Assembly (NCBI GenBank): GCA_017590115.1
Contig: JAGGNK010008337.1
Location: 1,116,001-1,180,000, forward strand
Source: Montifringilla adamsi
Lineage: Eukaryota; Chordata; Aves; Passeriformes; Passeridae
Length of the DNA: 64,000 nucleotides
Direction of reading: 5' to 3'
Part shown: positions 23,961 through 37,970 of the stretch, piece after piece
Layout of the letters: every line of letters begins with the position of its first letter
Numbering within the stretch: position 1 is the first letter of the stretch
Program-made: the position numbers and the translations under genes
Notes under the pieces: model-generated
What the model saw: only the letters and a program-made list of their open reading frames with translations
What the model was told of the DNA's origin: nothing
Databases searched by the model: none

Positions 23961-26900
23961 GGAATTAGTGGGGCAATGCTAACCCAAGGCACCGAGAGGC
24001 ACAAGGATGCCCCTTCCTCCTCGTGCCATGGATTCCTCTGATGATCATCAGAGGGAGCTCTGCAGGAGAGGGGGATGAGCCAAGAGGTGAGGCTGATGGG
24101 CTGCAGTTCATCCCCAGCCTTCTGGTCTAACTCCCGTCCGTGGTGGGAGCAGAACAGGGATGCAGACACTGACCTGAGGCACTGAGCAGCCCTGGAGAAA
24201 TCCGTGTTCTGCAGAGCCACGAGGAACGTGCCCAGAAACTTCCCTTTGGGTTTGTTTTGGCTTTTTCAAGGTCTTCTATTACATTTACAATTCCTACAGA
24301 CTTTAACGTTTAAAAAATAGGTGGATTTTTTCTTGCTTTAATGTATCTGTTTCTGACACATTTCTTTTGCCAAGGTGTGACATTTTAACGCGGGCTTAAG
24401 AAGAAAGAAATTTAGAGAAGGGTATAGATTTTTGCAAGAGCTCTGATTCAAAAGGAGCTGAAAAAAAATAAAGCCCTTAAAATCTTTGAAGAATTCTATT
24501 GCTGAGGCACAAAATACTGAAAAAAACTGATTATTCTTCAGGCAATAGAAAAAAAAAATGAGTAAGTGGCTTTGGTATTTGTAGGATGATGTAGACAATG
24601 TCACTTGCTTTCCCCTTTCCAAGCTTTTTTCTAAATATTCGGACTTTCAAGCAGCAAGAAGCCTCTCCATATTTTCAGACACAAAAAAAGAAGTATTTCC
24701 TAAGGGGAAAAAGAAATGTTTTCTGTTAACTCCCCAGCTGTCTGAAAGAAAGCAGCAGAAAAGGGGATGGGGAAGAATTCTCACAAACCTGAGACAGTTT
24801 TTCCGATGAGGACAGTTTTTAAGATTAATTTCTGACAGTGGCTGCCAGTTGCTCACCTGAAAGTCTTTCTCAATCTCTCTGGACCTTTTATTTCCATGAG
24901 TCTTTCTGTATCACTATTTCTTACCATAAAAATTCTTCATTTGTGAAAAGATATCAATTCTGAGATTAACTTTATGAGAGAAAATGGTAGGTCTTAGATA
25001 ACACCATCACCTACGGTACCATGGATGTAAACATGAGCAATTTAAAGCTTTCAGGGTGATGTTTCTTCTATTTTTTTCTTCCTTCTCCCAAGAGATTCCT
25101 CCTCTGCTGTATTTCAGTTCTTTTTTCTTCAGATTTCTTTTAAAAGCCCCTACGTACTTGATTTTCCTGGATCACTGTTTCAGCCCATGTGGCTCTCACT
25201 ATATTCTGTCTTCTGTGAATTTCAGCAGCTGACATCCCTCATTTTCTGTGTTGAAAGGAAAATTAAATATACACCACTTAATCAGCCTACATATGCTCGT
25301 TTTCCTTTGTCCTAACTGTTGGGGTGTAATAGCTCGGGTTTTATTTGCTGTTAACAGGCTTGTAATTGTTTTTGATAAAATAATAGAGTGTTTGTTCAGC
25401 TCTGCAAAACAGACACACATAAAAACACAAGTTTTGTGTACAGCCATTGTGTGAGCTGAAGAAGGGTTCAGCAGCTAAGTTCTCTAAGTGACTATCAGAT
25501 TAAATCAATTTATTGAAGTTCTACAAGGAGAATATGAATTTTAAAGTACTCCACCAAAGCGCACCAAGTTGTAACCATGCCATTTGCTGTTATTTATCCA
25601 CCCTACTGCACCTCAGGCTTTGTTTAACACTCCTGTAGCTCCATGCTCACAACACTGTCAATCCCAGGTAGCCAAAAAAGCTGTGAGTCACCTCCCTTCC
25701 ACTGCAAACAGCTACTTAAAATCCAGGAGACGCACGACCGCTGCTACTGCTGCCACTGAAAGAGCCTGCATGATCGCCTGGGGCTCAATCTCCAGCTGCT
25801 GGATGGCTAAAATGATAGGAAATGAACTTCATTTCATGGGTAAGAGGACTGAAGTGCTCAAATGTTTAATGACCTCGGAACAGGAACTTGGAGACACAGT
25901 TTGCAGCTCTGAGAGATGCACACACCTTTACAGTTTTGCTCCTATTTACTGACAACACTGGACAGGAAAGCCAGACATGAATATGAAACATGAAAAAGTC
26001 AGGTAATAAATACTTTGAGGAGAATACAGCTGGTTTTTTGTTTTATTTCGTTTTTAAGCAATTTTACTGCAATGATTTGCTGTTCAGATCTTGCATAAAG
26101 ATATTGAGGAATCCATTCCAAAATTCTGTATGTGGTTGCTTTTTGACATCTTACAGAAATGCTGCTTTTTCTTTGTAGGTGACAGGAAATGTATATTAAA
26201 TAACAGAAATTTAGCCTCTTAAAAGAAATGTAAAGGTTTCTCTGGTGCAAGAAACAGCGTTAAAATTAATCAGTAGAATCCTCATCAGACAGTCCACAAC
26301 ACAAGCCCAGAAAACATTTCATTCAGTAAACCACACGTCCCTAAAAATACCTGGCCTAGCACCAAATGATGCAAGGTGCAGTTCTCAGGCTTTCTTCCCC
26401 AGCACAGCAATTATGCCTCCATTGTACTTCAATCTCTTATTTTTAGCAGTGAATGTATCCATACAAAAAACTGATTAACTTCTCATCAGCATCTGGCACA
26501 GCACAGGCTATTCTTTTACAGGTAACCAAAAGCTGCCTTCACTTTTTTTTTTGCCAGCAAAAATGTTCCAGTGAGCAATTCAGGAATATTTACCCTGGAC
26601 ATAAGATTGTTCTCCTGTTAACACGCTGACGTATCTTGAGTTCAAACTGTAAGAAGAAATTTCAGCTCCTGAATGGTGGAAAGGTTTTGTGCAGAGCCTG
26701 CACGCTGCCTCCCTTCCCCTTGGCAGGATGCCTTTGTGGAGGATTGCTGATTTTTAAATACTAAAAAGTCTGTTCTGCAGTTGCTAAACACATTCTTGAG
26801 GCAAAGGAGAAATGGTGGAAAAACATGAGGATTAAAGCAAAGTATCTAAAATCTCCCTTTTGTTAGGGCATAGAAATATGTCATGCCCTGAAAGCCTAGG

Positions 26901-29900
26901 GAAACCACGCTGTGTTATTTTGTTCTCTTGTTGGCTGGGGGATTTTTCCCCTCTGAACAAGTTAGCAATGGTGACCCTCACCACTATTTCACAAAGCAAT
27001 GCAGAAATCATGAGTGTTTCCTACTCAGAGTCTGGACAGCATCTCAAAATTTCAGGCTCTGATCAACAACCCTGGAAAAATCCCCTCCAAAATCATCACA
27101 GAAATGCCCCAAACTAAGATGTTCCCTCAGCTTTCCACTTACAAACTCCCCACTATCAGAAAAGTTGTCTTGCTGCTACTAAAAAAAAACCCAAACCCAA
27201 GAAAACAACAAACACCAAACAAACAAATAACAAAACCTAGAAGAAAACTCAGTTTCCTGGAAGCTTGGAAAACTGAAGCCTGATGGAATGTGGACTTGCA
27301 GAAGTGCTGTTTGTGTGCAAGCTGCTGCCATCACTGCAGCCCTGTCACCTGCCACCCTGCAGGGCTCCACCCCAGAACACCCCAGTGCTGCCAGCCCTGT
27401 CCTGGATGGGATAACCCACAGGTCAAGGCTGGTAGGAACTTCCTGGAGAAGGAAAAAAATAGACAATATGATTATTTTTTTTTTTCCAATGATATATCTG
27501 GAAGTTTTTGATCTGAGCAAAAACGAATTTAAATTTGCAATACCCACTTTGGAAGTTTTAATTAATTCAGAATGTCTTCAGTGGCTTTGTTTATTTTTAA
27601 AAGTCACGCAATACTCTTAGTGCACAATCACATCCTAATCCATGGTTGCATTAATCACATTTTAAATGACAAGGACATCTGTGATCAAAGAATCTCATCC
27701 TGCTTGAATCACAGAAGCTCCTGATATAGCCTGACACTGATCTAGACCTGAAGAGGCTTCAGTGTTAAAAACAAATCAGATTCACTACTAGCCTGCAGTT
27801 ATTTTCCTTTCTTGTTAATAATTTCAGTCCTTTCCTATTAAACCACGCTGGATCCATCAGGCAGATTCTCGGCCAGAGGCATCTGTGAAGCATTCAGGTT
27901 TAATCCATGTCCAATCCATTCAGGAATCCTGGAGATAACCTGCAGCTCCCTACACACGGCCTCTGGCCCTGGATGATCGTTTCACTCCCTCATGGGATGC
28001 TAAAGAACATTTCTGCTCCCCCAAATATCCCCTTCATAAGCCATTTTTAAGAAATTACTTTAAATTGTACGTGGTAGATCTATATGACCATCCTGACACC
28101 AGTTCTAATTCTGACTGGAATTATTTCCTTTCTCCTTTTTCCAAGCTCACAAACCCACTTCATTCCAACTTCATAATTCAGGTTTTGGCAACCACGTGCT
28201 GCAGGATGCAGTGAAACACTCTGGCATTTTAACTGCCTGTGGAAATCTCCTCCTGAGGACTTTTATAGCCCAGGCTTTGTCCCTGGATTTAGCAGCACCA
28301 TCGTGTTCCTACACATGAAGGGCTTCACACTTATTGCTTCACCAGAGTTCCAAGCTGTTTGTTCATCCTGCTGGCTTTACTAATTGTGAGCCCAGGGAGC
28401 TCAGCCCAGGCTGTAAAATCCCAGCTCATTAAAGCTACCAGAGAAAAGGTGTGGGGAGATAATTTCTCAGTGTCTTGATCCTCAGGTATGACAAGCAGCA
28501 GCACTGGGGCTGCTCCCCTGCAATTACAGGAGCTGCCTGCACTGAATTAATTCATTTAAATGCTAAACATGGTCTAACAAGGTATATTGTAAACAGCACA
28601 AACTCACAGGGGAGGACCTGTACTGATGCTGCTTCCCAGCAGGTAAAAAAGCCCCTTGATAATCAGGATGTTTCAGTACAAACTAACAGAGGTAAAGGCC
28701 AGATGTAAAAGACATCCCCCATCGGACCCACATCATTTTGCTCTCACATTTCTGCAATTCCCTCCAAAGCTCAAGGTTAAGCAGCTCCAGAGAGAAAGTG
28801 ACACCTGGATTAAACACAGACACTTGCTCGTGCCAGGCAGCACAGACATTTATTGTCACTGCACCCAGTGCTGTGTCACCACTACAACATCATGGAGAGA
28901 CACCTCTTCCATCCAGCCCTGCCTGGAAGCTGCAGAGGCTTGAATGGACTTGAAGAAACTTTCCATGAAACTTAAGATGACATTTCCCTTTTCTGTGAAG
29001 ACCTGGGCCTTGTGGGGAGATTGGAGAAGGAAAGGTCTACTCTGTCTACAAAAAGACAGAATAATGGAGTTGCCTGACTTCATATTTGGTTGTGAAGAAC
29101 CAATGAGCAAGGGAATAATAACTGGGACATTGCATGGAAACCCATCACAAAAATCCAGTGTGCTTCATCTCAGCACACTTTCCCACAAGCAGAAGTTTGG
29201 CATTTTGCCCAAACCTGTAGCCTAAATCCTCTCTTGGCCAACGGAACAAGACAGGCACTTCCAGAGGGAGGTGGCTGCTGCCAGAGCTGTACCAAGAACA
29301 CAACCTGGATGAGTGTCCAGGTTTCAGGTAAGCAAAATGGCAATTAATACAGGGGAAAAATAATCAGAGATGAGCCATGAAACACCTGCCCAATCCCTGC
29401 TCTTGGATCCCTTTACAGCTCACCTTTTCCCAACAGTTTGGCTGTCAGTTCATTGTGGAGATGCTCCAGCCGGGTGGGGATCCACACAGGAGCACTGAAA
29501 ACATCTGGAACTACCAAAAAACCATTCTTTGTGCCTTTAGACTCCACACCTAAAGCTCGGCTGATAAAGGCACAAAAAGCTAACAACCTTCTGGGTGTCT
29601 CACAGTCACTTTTGATTTCCCTGAAGCCTCCCACGCTTTGGGATCGGAGCTGGAATTTTCCTGGCATGGCACTGCCAAGGGGCTCACGCCCCTGGGCACC
29701 CCCGTGCTCGCAGCCATCAAGTCCTAAAGGGCAAGAGTTCAGACCCTTGTGGCTATTTAAGGGCTTGTTCTCTTTTAGCAGGGCAATATCCAAAGGGAGG
29801 TGCTTCCCCAAAACCAACGGTATCCATTAAATAATAAAAGCATTCTGCCTGAGACACGAAGCTCACAGAATGCAATAAAACTGTCCACTGGTCATGAATC

Positions 29901-30536
29901 AGGTACTTTGAAGCAATACAAACAGCAATAAAAATGTTAGAACGTTATTTCTGTAGACTTTGCTGCTAAAGCAGGGTGACAGTTGTGCCTCAGCACACAG
30001 ACTGAGGACTCTTTTTAAACAGGCAAACCAAATGCCAGGACAGAGAGAGCCTCGGAGCTGGGCTGCAGGGATTAGGGCTCTGTATCAGAGAGCTGAAAGC
30101 AGCCTCTCAGCAGCTTTTCACGAGGGTTGTTCATTGAAACCCTCCCAGATTTGTTCCTATAAAGAAAAGGTTTCATTTGTACAGCAGAAGCACAAGCAGG
30201 GAGTGGACTTTCCACTGTGGGCTGGCCCTGCCTGGCCCCCTGTTGCTGCCCCAGCCCTTCAGCAGGCTCCCAAAGCCATGGACGTGGGCACACAGCGAGC
30301 ACAGCCCCCTGCAAGACCTCTCAAAAAGGACACTTTTCACAGACACTGATTTCCCACACAGACAGAATAAGGTTGGTTTGTTTTTGCAGTGGTTCATGAT
30401 CTCTTCTGACTCCCTTCCCTCCCAGGGAATAAATCCCAATTCAGATGCAGTTGCCCCCGTGGTTACAAAACAAACTGTCAGCTCCCCAAGAAGTGACAGC
30501 TGAGTGCAAGGACAAAAAGTTAAAAATAAAAGGAAA

Positions 30537-30560
30537 AAAAAAATATATATATATATATAA
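30537..30560. repeat. (TA)n microsatellite
   Basis: An A run passes into about nine TA dinucleotides, then returns to A-rich sequence. Confidence 0.85.
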
Positions 30561-30876
30561 AATACATTATTACTGTTATCTGCAAACAGAAGAACTTTCG
30601 AGCAGTATATTGGTACTGGAATTTAATAGCATTTGTGCAATATTATGCAACTCGCAGACAGCAAAGAAATAAGGGCTCAGTGGTGGAAGTGTTCTGCATG
30701 CAGAACTACTGAAAGGCTGCTTGACAGGGAAAACAGTGCCTAGTTAAAGCATTAGTGCTTTGGAAGATCCTCACTGAGAGGTGCAACTTGTAATATTACA
30801 AAAAGAACTGGCCTTGAAAATTGGCAGATCTTTAAACCCCTGAATTCCTTCCAAAATGTGTATTATGCTTTTATTT

Positions 30877-30887
30877 GGGGGGGGGGG
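30877..30887. repeat. Poly(G) run, 11 nt
   Basis: Eleven G follow a T-rich segment on the plus strand. It is rare in this AT-rich intron and a likely site of sequencing or assembly error. Confidence 0.9.
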
Positions 30888-33309
30888 AAAAGGTATTTCA
30901 ACTTGAATTTTTGACTGAGAACAGAAACTTCTTTAGACTGGAAGAGGAATCAAACAGACCTTAAGAGATATTGTCTGATTTAAACTGAGGCAGCAACAAT
31001 CATCAATACCAATATTTGGTGTCAGTGGAAGCAATTTCAAGCACAAAGAGGCTGTAGCAGCTCCTACAGCCTGCAAAGAGTGGTAATGTCAGTCCAAAGT
31101 ATTATAAAATAAACACACTGGCTTAGCAGCTATCAAGAAGTTTGAGATCCATAAGAAATCCTGAGAAGCTGGCAGCACGCAGTAAGTGGAATTTATTTAT
31201 TTTCAGGGAAAAGACTGAGAAATCCAAAACACGTGTGGTACGAAGAGAAGCAAGCAGAGAAGTACAAGCAGGACAAAGCAAACAGCTCTGACAAGCTCAC
31301 CCTTGAGCCTTTGTCAATAAAGGTCAGGAAAGGGTGGGAAGGATCCTACAAATACCTGCAATGAAATTCAAGCCCAACCAGAGCCATGAAAAAACTGTGT
31401 CGGAAAGGTGAATTACCTGAACCAACCTCACTCTCAGATCTCACTGCCATTACCTTTTTAATTACAGAGAAAGGTTAATAAAATTTAGCAGAAATACATT
31501 TATGCCACTTCAAAGACAAGACTGCTAAATTCCAGTTCCATCCTGCAGCAAGTGCCTAAGACAGAATTAATAACCTGTAACTTGAGAGTCTTTCTTTGTA
31601 GCAATAAATACAGAGAGATATTGCACAGAAATTCTGCCCCAGGGACAACAAATCTATGCTTCAGCGATTTAAGTCAACAACAGCAACAAAACTTTCAGTT
31701 TTCCAAAATCCTGTTGATCCTCTCAGACCAAGATCTTAGGCTAAAACAGGCACACCAAGTTACAGCATTTATTCCCTGCTGCACACACGACCCCGCACAC
31801 GGCCCCCTGCACATGATCAGCACAGGAGTGACAGCACCACAGGAATTCATGGGAAATTCAGTAAACTCCAACTTAATCAACTGAATATCCTGAGCACCTA
31901 CTTCCCCAGGGCTGACAAAGCCTTAATATGTGCAACTGGTTATAAATGCCCATAAAAGTAGAGAGCTTGGAATCTCAGCTGCTCTGCAGACTCCTGTTTG
32001 CCTCCCAAGCTCCAGTGTGTCTTTTAGCAGCTGATTCCATTCCCCACAACTTGGTATAAAGTGCACTGACCTGCAGCTGCCAGATCAGATTCGCCTTATT
32101 CTTGGTGGCAGAACCCACAATAATCCACTCTGATAATCCACCCAGGGTAAGTGAGAGCCTTTCTTCCGGAAAGCCCAAGGCAGAGCAGGGGAAATCCAGT
32201 CACTGACCTGACAAGTAATTTGTGGTTTCACTTGACAGGGATTAATTAAGTTTGGAAGAGAAGCGGGAGCAGGGACGATAAGCAACAGAGGTCCCTGAGG
32301 GGGCTGATAAACCAGAGGGATGTTTCCCAAGTAGCAGGCACATCAACAAACCACTGAATGCTGCAGTCCCTCAAAGCAGGGCTGTGCTGAGGCAGCAGCT
32401 CCAGCCCTGGGCCCGCAGCAGTAGGATGGATGCTGAAAACAAGGAGAAGAATGTGGAGACCTGAGCGCCACTGGCCAGCCCACAGAAAAGCTTTTGCTGT
32501 TGGAGTCCAACCAGGAGCTGCTCAAGGAGCAAACATCCAATCTGTCAAGTGTCTTTCAAAACTTAAGTCTCGCTTGGAATAGAATGACATAGGTGAGTGT
32601 TTAAAAGCATAACAGTGTGGCTTTCTACACAGACCTGTTAGCACTTCAAGCTGGCAGGCAGGCTCTGGAGGGTGCTGTGCATCTACCGGGGTGCATTCTG
32701 GTGAAAATCATTTGCTTTAGCCTTGTAAAAGGTATCTGCAGGGCTTGAAGGCACGCCCAGAGCTGCTCAGAGAAATTAAAATTACAGCAGAACTATAAAC
32801 AGTTGGTGCTGGATACAGACATGGCAACGGCACCTTCCACGCTTTTCCTAGGAAAGGGAAGAGAGAGCAAAAGAAGGCTGGGATCCCCGATGCAACTTGG
32901 AGCAAAATTCTCAGTGAAAGCAGTAACTTAATTACAGAAATGAATTTTAATGCAACCAGATTGGAATTATTTACCTGAGTTCATTGCTGTAAATCAGCAC
33001 AGTCTTCTGAACGTCAGCTTCAAATTAAGCCAATATAAATATTTGATGGAAGTTCAAAAGTACGTGTAAACAACAATATACTAATGACACTGAATTGTTT
33101 TGTAACACTGAAAATGAGATTTTACTCCTAATGAACTTTCTGCATACTCAAATTATTTTAAATTATTTGTTCTACCTCCATTTGTTCTGGTATACGAGAT
33201 TATATTAATGGGGTGTAATTGTGATGCATAGCAATATGTGAAGTATTTTTCAGAATTTAATCATATGAAAAGCACAATCAAGCAATCCTGTAGTTTATGG
33301 ATAAGTAAA

Positions 33310-33730
33310 ACCCCAGCGATGCCTGGAAGTCAAGCTCGGGAGGAACTGCTCTGCAGCCATGCATGAAAATTTCAGTGGGAGAGAAAATTCAGCCCCATTG
33401 CAGGTGCAACATTCCCCCCTTGCATCCACTTGAACAGCACGGAGCAATCAGCACGTTTTAAACGAGCTGAGGGAAGAGGCAAGATCTTCTCCAGCAGGAG
33501 CGGCATAAAACGTGACCCTAATTTGTGTCAGGTGCTAAACTGAGCCCGGAGCACTGCCTGCCAGCTGTGCAGCCTCCCGGATCAAGACCTGCAAGCCTGG
33601 CTTAAGCAAATGCTCAGATCAGACACTCAGCGAGCAGGAGGTAGCTGCTGCTTCCAGGAGAACAGAGAGGGAACGGCTCCAAGGCAGGGAATTGCACCAC
33701 TTCATCAGTCAGGCAGCCACCGTAACGTGT
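33310..33730. promoter_or_regulatory. CpG-enriched patch, candidate regulatory element
   Basis: I count 13 CpG between 33317 and 33727, against long neighbouring stretches with almost none. The composition is GC-richer than the flanks. No exon fits. The function is inferred only from CpG retention, which can mark an enhancer or a minor promoter. Confidence 0.3.
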
Positions 33731-35385
33731 GACAGAATTTTACTTTTAGAAGAAAATTGTGGCTGAAGCCAAAAGCAGATGAAACACAACACCAAAGCAA
33801 TGTGATTTCTCCTTTCCCAAGGCAGATCTGCCTTACTGAATTTCCTCTTGAGCATCTTCTCCGAGCAGCAGCGGTGTCCAGCTCTGCCCTGGAGATGTCT
33901 GTGTACTTGGATGAAGCTTTGCATCCCTGTGGATACAGTGCTGCAGTTTAATCCTGCATAAAAACCACCTCTTGCTCTGTGGACTTGTAGTCAGTGCTAT
34001 TAATTGGCTTTCTCAATACTTAATTAATCTTCTCAGTGAAACATCTTCATCCTATGTAACATCTGCACTTCCATCAGTTACTGAAAGTGGGATATTGATT
34101 AAGAGACAGAAAAAGAGCAACTTGGAGAAAACCAAACCACACCTCAAGCAAGACCCAGCCACAAGAACAAATCCTTGCTTTGTAACCACCTTTTAATCTG
34201 ATACTTTTATTTACCACACACTTTGCTACTGTTCTTGTAAATCGAGGTGGGCTCATGCGCTAAAATTCACCTGACAGATCAGGTACAGGCTTCGTATACA
34301 GAATTTTCGTCCCAAATTATAAAAGAAATAATAAATATTTCCTAGAAGGGCTTTTGGTGACTTTACAAAAGTCTGTATCTGCCCACAGGTGCCCTCTGGG
34401 ACTCCTGCAAGCACATCGTCCCTTCACCACAGGAATACCTTCGCAGACCTACTCTCCAAGCTCTAAATTGGGCAAAAACTGGAATAGTTTCCAGGGTCAC
34501 ATCTACCCCGTATGCTCAGCTTAGTCCCTTTATGTGTCTGCATTTAATTTTGGTACTGGGACTTGTGACATTTTGGAATCTTCAGGCTCTGATCATCTGA
34601 TTCAGATGCAACCCCAGACTCGTAGACACCTACGTTGTGGGGGTGGCTGGATTCTCAACTTTGCTTCAACTTTCTCTCCTATTTTAGCATTACATAACGC
34701 ATCTATTTCAGTCTGTGCCATCAAACATTAAAATTAAGAAAAGCTACGCTTCACAGCTGAATATAAAGTGAGTTCTTGATGCTCATGTTCCCAGCAGGGA
34801 CATTTAAGCACATCCAGTCACTGCCACAGGCACCTGTGTAAGCAAGGTGTAGCAATCTTGCCTTCACAATCGTTTTTTAGAATAAAAATTGCAGGTGCAC
34901 ATTAATACTTCAACGTACGAACTGCAGACAATGCAAACTGTGCCGTTACCATGATTTGTCCAATACCTCCATAGGATTTTTTAAACTTGAAGTTTATACA
35001 TCTTCTTTTATTCCCAGATAACAATCTGTGAGTTTTGTGATAATAAAATGCAACCAAATAAAAGGTTAATGTTGAAATTTACATGCTCAATAAAACGGTG
35101 CCTGGAAATGATATAAAAAAGCAGTCCTTTCATATTTTATTCACAGTGTGGCTTTGAGAAGGGCAAGCTTACCAACCAATTCTTTTGAAAACCTATTGCA
35201 ACAATGTCAGCTTTGAAAGAAAATACATCATTTTCTAGCAGAGCTGAAAGCAGGGAAAAACAGACAATCCCCATCAGCAGAGACGAAATAAAGTGCTCTC
35301 TCCTCTGGCTCTCAGCAGAGACAAATGTTATTTGTTTTAATGAAGAATGGCTCACACAAATGCTCTTTGGATCTGTTTTGGTCTG

Positions 35386-35409
35386 ATTTTTTTTTTTTTG
35401 GGGGGGGGG
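35386..35409. repeat. Adjoining poly(T) and poly(G) runs
   Basis: A run of about 14 T passes directly into nine G. It is a low-complexity junction with no attached element. Confidence 0.85.
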
Positions 35410-37614
35410 AAACTTTTGTCAGATAATGTTTTAAAGCATTCCCAAATGTTTTGTATTATGCAGCCGACCCAATCCATTGTCTGCTGTGTAATGAAAATGT
35501 CCAGATTCGTCCGTGAAGCAGAAAGTACTTGCAAAGTTAATGGTGTTTGATAAATGACATCTTCTTCCCCAGCCCTCCTTAACTGGATGCAGTGATCACA
35601 CATCTGTCTCCCTTCCCAGTGGAATATTCATTTCTGCTGCCTGCCAGCCCTGAGAGCTCTCACCTGCCGGCTGAGGGAACAAAATAAAATGAATTTGTGC
35701 AATTCAAGGGTAACTGGAAATATTCCTGAAGAGGGACAGATTAGCACAAGAATGAGTGCTGGTCATTAAAGGCTGTCCAGAGCACTGTGCAGTGCAGGTC
35801 CCTCGTATTTCATCTATTTCTACTCTGGGAAAAGTGCTCAGCTTGCAGAGCTGTCTCTATTTTTACACTCTCTGAAGAGAGGGAGTCAATGGGTTTCACG
35901 CTGCTTTAACACACCGCACCCTGGAGAATTTTGTCCATGTTTACGGAGTAAAGTGGCTACAGCAAAAAAGAAAACCAGTGCCACACATTTTCCTGAGAGC
36001 CAGGCTGGACTTTCCATCACACTGAGCAGCAATGGCTGGTACTGAACACAGTCTCCCACACCACGGCAGGAAAAGTGCAGAACAATGTCCAAACTTGGAC
36101 CCAGGTAAAGTCATTTGATCAGCAAGTCAAGAGCTACAATCCTGGGAGACAAGGTGTGCTGTCAGATCCCCTGCCTCTCTGCCAGTGCAAACATTTCTCT
36201 CCGCTTGTACAAATCATCCAAGGATCAAGCTGCAAAGAGCTTCCAGAGCTTGGGAAATCCAGCCCATCCTCTGCCAGAGAAATGGTGCTGAGACTTGTGT
36301 ATGGAAACCCAAGAGAGACATTTTATCAGGGAATTCAGACCAGGAACAATAGGCTTACAGATGTCCCCAGCCCTCAGCTCAGCCTAGCTGTCCTGTGGGG
36401 GTTCCCATAAAGCTCAGCCACGAGCAGAACAATGCTGCATTCAGCAGGGTGGAGTTTATCCTCTCCTGGGAGGAAGGATTGGGGTTAACTCAGACCTCAG
36501 CTTCCTCCGAGGTTGCCTCCTGAGAAGCAGCTCATTCATAGTCCCTGTGCAGCCCTGCCTGGCCATCCACAGCCGGTGCAGGGGCTGCAGCCCCTCCCTG
36601 GGGCTGGGGGACACAGGGAGCTGAATGCTCCACTCCGGTGGCCTCAGCACCATGCCCTTGTGTCTGCACTCACCCCTCATTCCAGGTTCCTAAAGGCTTC
36701 CCAGCTGTGAGTCACAGCTGCAGAGGCACTGGCAATCCCCAGCTGTCCCTTCGGGCCCTGCAGGTAAAACCCCCTCGGAGACATCCCAAAGGTCTCCCCA
36801 GTGGACCTTCCAGCACAGCCCAACGGGGGCTGTCCTGACCACTGACCCCATACACCCCTGAGGGACACTGGAGGCAGGGAATGCCTTCCCAGGAGCTGGG
36901 CTGCCCCAGAGCTGCTCAGAAATCCCCTCTCCCCAAGCCAAGGCACACGCCACTGCAGCCCAGATTTCTCCTGGCATTTCAGCACGTCGCCAAGGTTGGC
37001 ACAAAACTCCTGCCACAAACACAGGGATTTTCTCACTGCCCTCGTTGTTTGACAAATTTTTGTTCAAATTTTGTCTAATTGTCATAAAGCATATGTGTTC
37101 ATTTAAAAACACATCAGTCAATCATCCAGCACTCTTGTAAATATTCATATTCAACAGGAGATAGGAAACTCAGTCTTCTTAAAATCCTGGGATTACTTTC
37201 CTCATGGAAAGAAATGGAATGTTTTCTGAACATTTACTACTAATTAAGTACCCAATTACTACAAAACCAGCAAATATCAAAGCAGATCATTTATATAAAG
37301 TGAAGTATACACAGAATGCCAAACAATATTCTCCTCCTTCAAAGATTAGACCTGTAAAACCGGCGGAACAAAGGAAGCAGTGCAAGCAGGACTTGGTAAC
37401 CAAAGAAGCCATACAATAAGATTAAACTCCAAAAGCTTTGGACAAAATGAGCTAATAATTTCTCCAACTCCCTTCAAAGGCGTTACTTCAGTGCAAAGCT
37501 ATGCATGTACCTAAAAATATTTACAGGCACGGAAGCCTTCCTGTAAATTGAAAATAAATTAATCAGCTCAGGCAGTGTTTCACAGGGCCCCTGGTGAAGG
37601 CAGAGAATGTGACA

Positions 37615-37970
37615 CGGTCCGAATAAAAGATGAGGTCGTTGCATCACCTGCATGGCTGCAGTTCTTGATGAGGTGATGAATGATATCACTTCTCATTATA
37701 TCTCATGGCTGTTTGAAGCCATTCTGCGTCTCGGTATGTGCGAGCCCAGTATCGCTCCATCTGGAAATGCAGTCCTTAAAGGAAGCAATTTTGCTCATGT
37801 AGAAAGTCTAATCCTACAAAGTCCCCAGGAAAAGACTCTGCCAACTTCAAAGCAGAGCGCGCTTCTTGCAAAATGTGGTAATAATTATCCATCCCTTCAG
37901 CACATTAGAAATATTCATTTCATCAAGGTCAGGCAGTGAGATCCACTTGAGGGGCTGCGACTGCTTGCTC
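37615..37970. promoter_or_regulatory. CpG-enriched patch, candidate regulatory element
   Basis: Ten CpG fall in about 355 bp of otherwise moderate GC, clustered around gcgtctcggtatgtgcgag (37726-37744). No open frame with splice sites fits known proteins. A conserved non-coding element is one explanation; I cannot test conservation here. Confidence 0.25.

Larger units (their letters stand above)
13640..33300. other. Intron sequence with simple repeats only
   Basis: About 20 kb carries no exon or interspersed repeat that I recognise. It holds low-complexity tracts: a TA/CATA-rich patch at about 14237-14270, A-rich stretches near 17600-17625, 18419-18446 and 22170-22260, an (AAAAC)n array at 23575-23594, a 22-bp tandem repeat at 23907-23960, an A/C-rich patch at 27180-27236, (TA)n near 30540-30560 and an 11-nt G run at 30877-30887. 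The longest open frame here, 179 codons at 22915-23454, has no recognisable domain. Confidence 0.55.
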
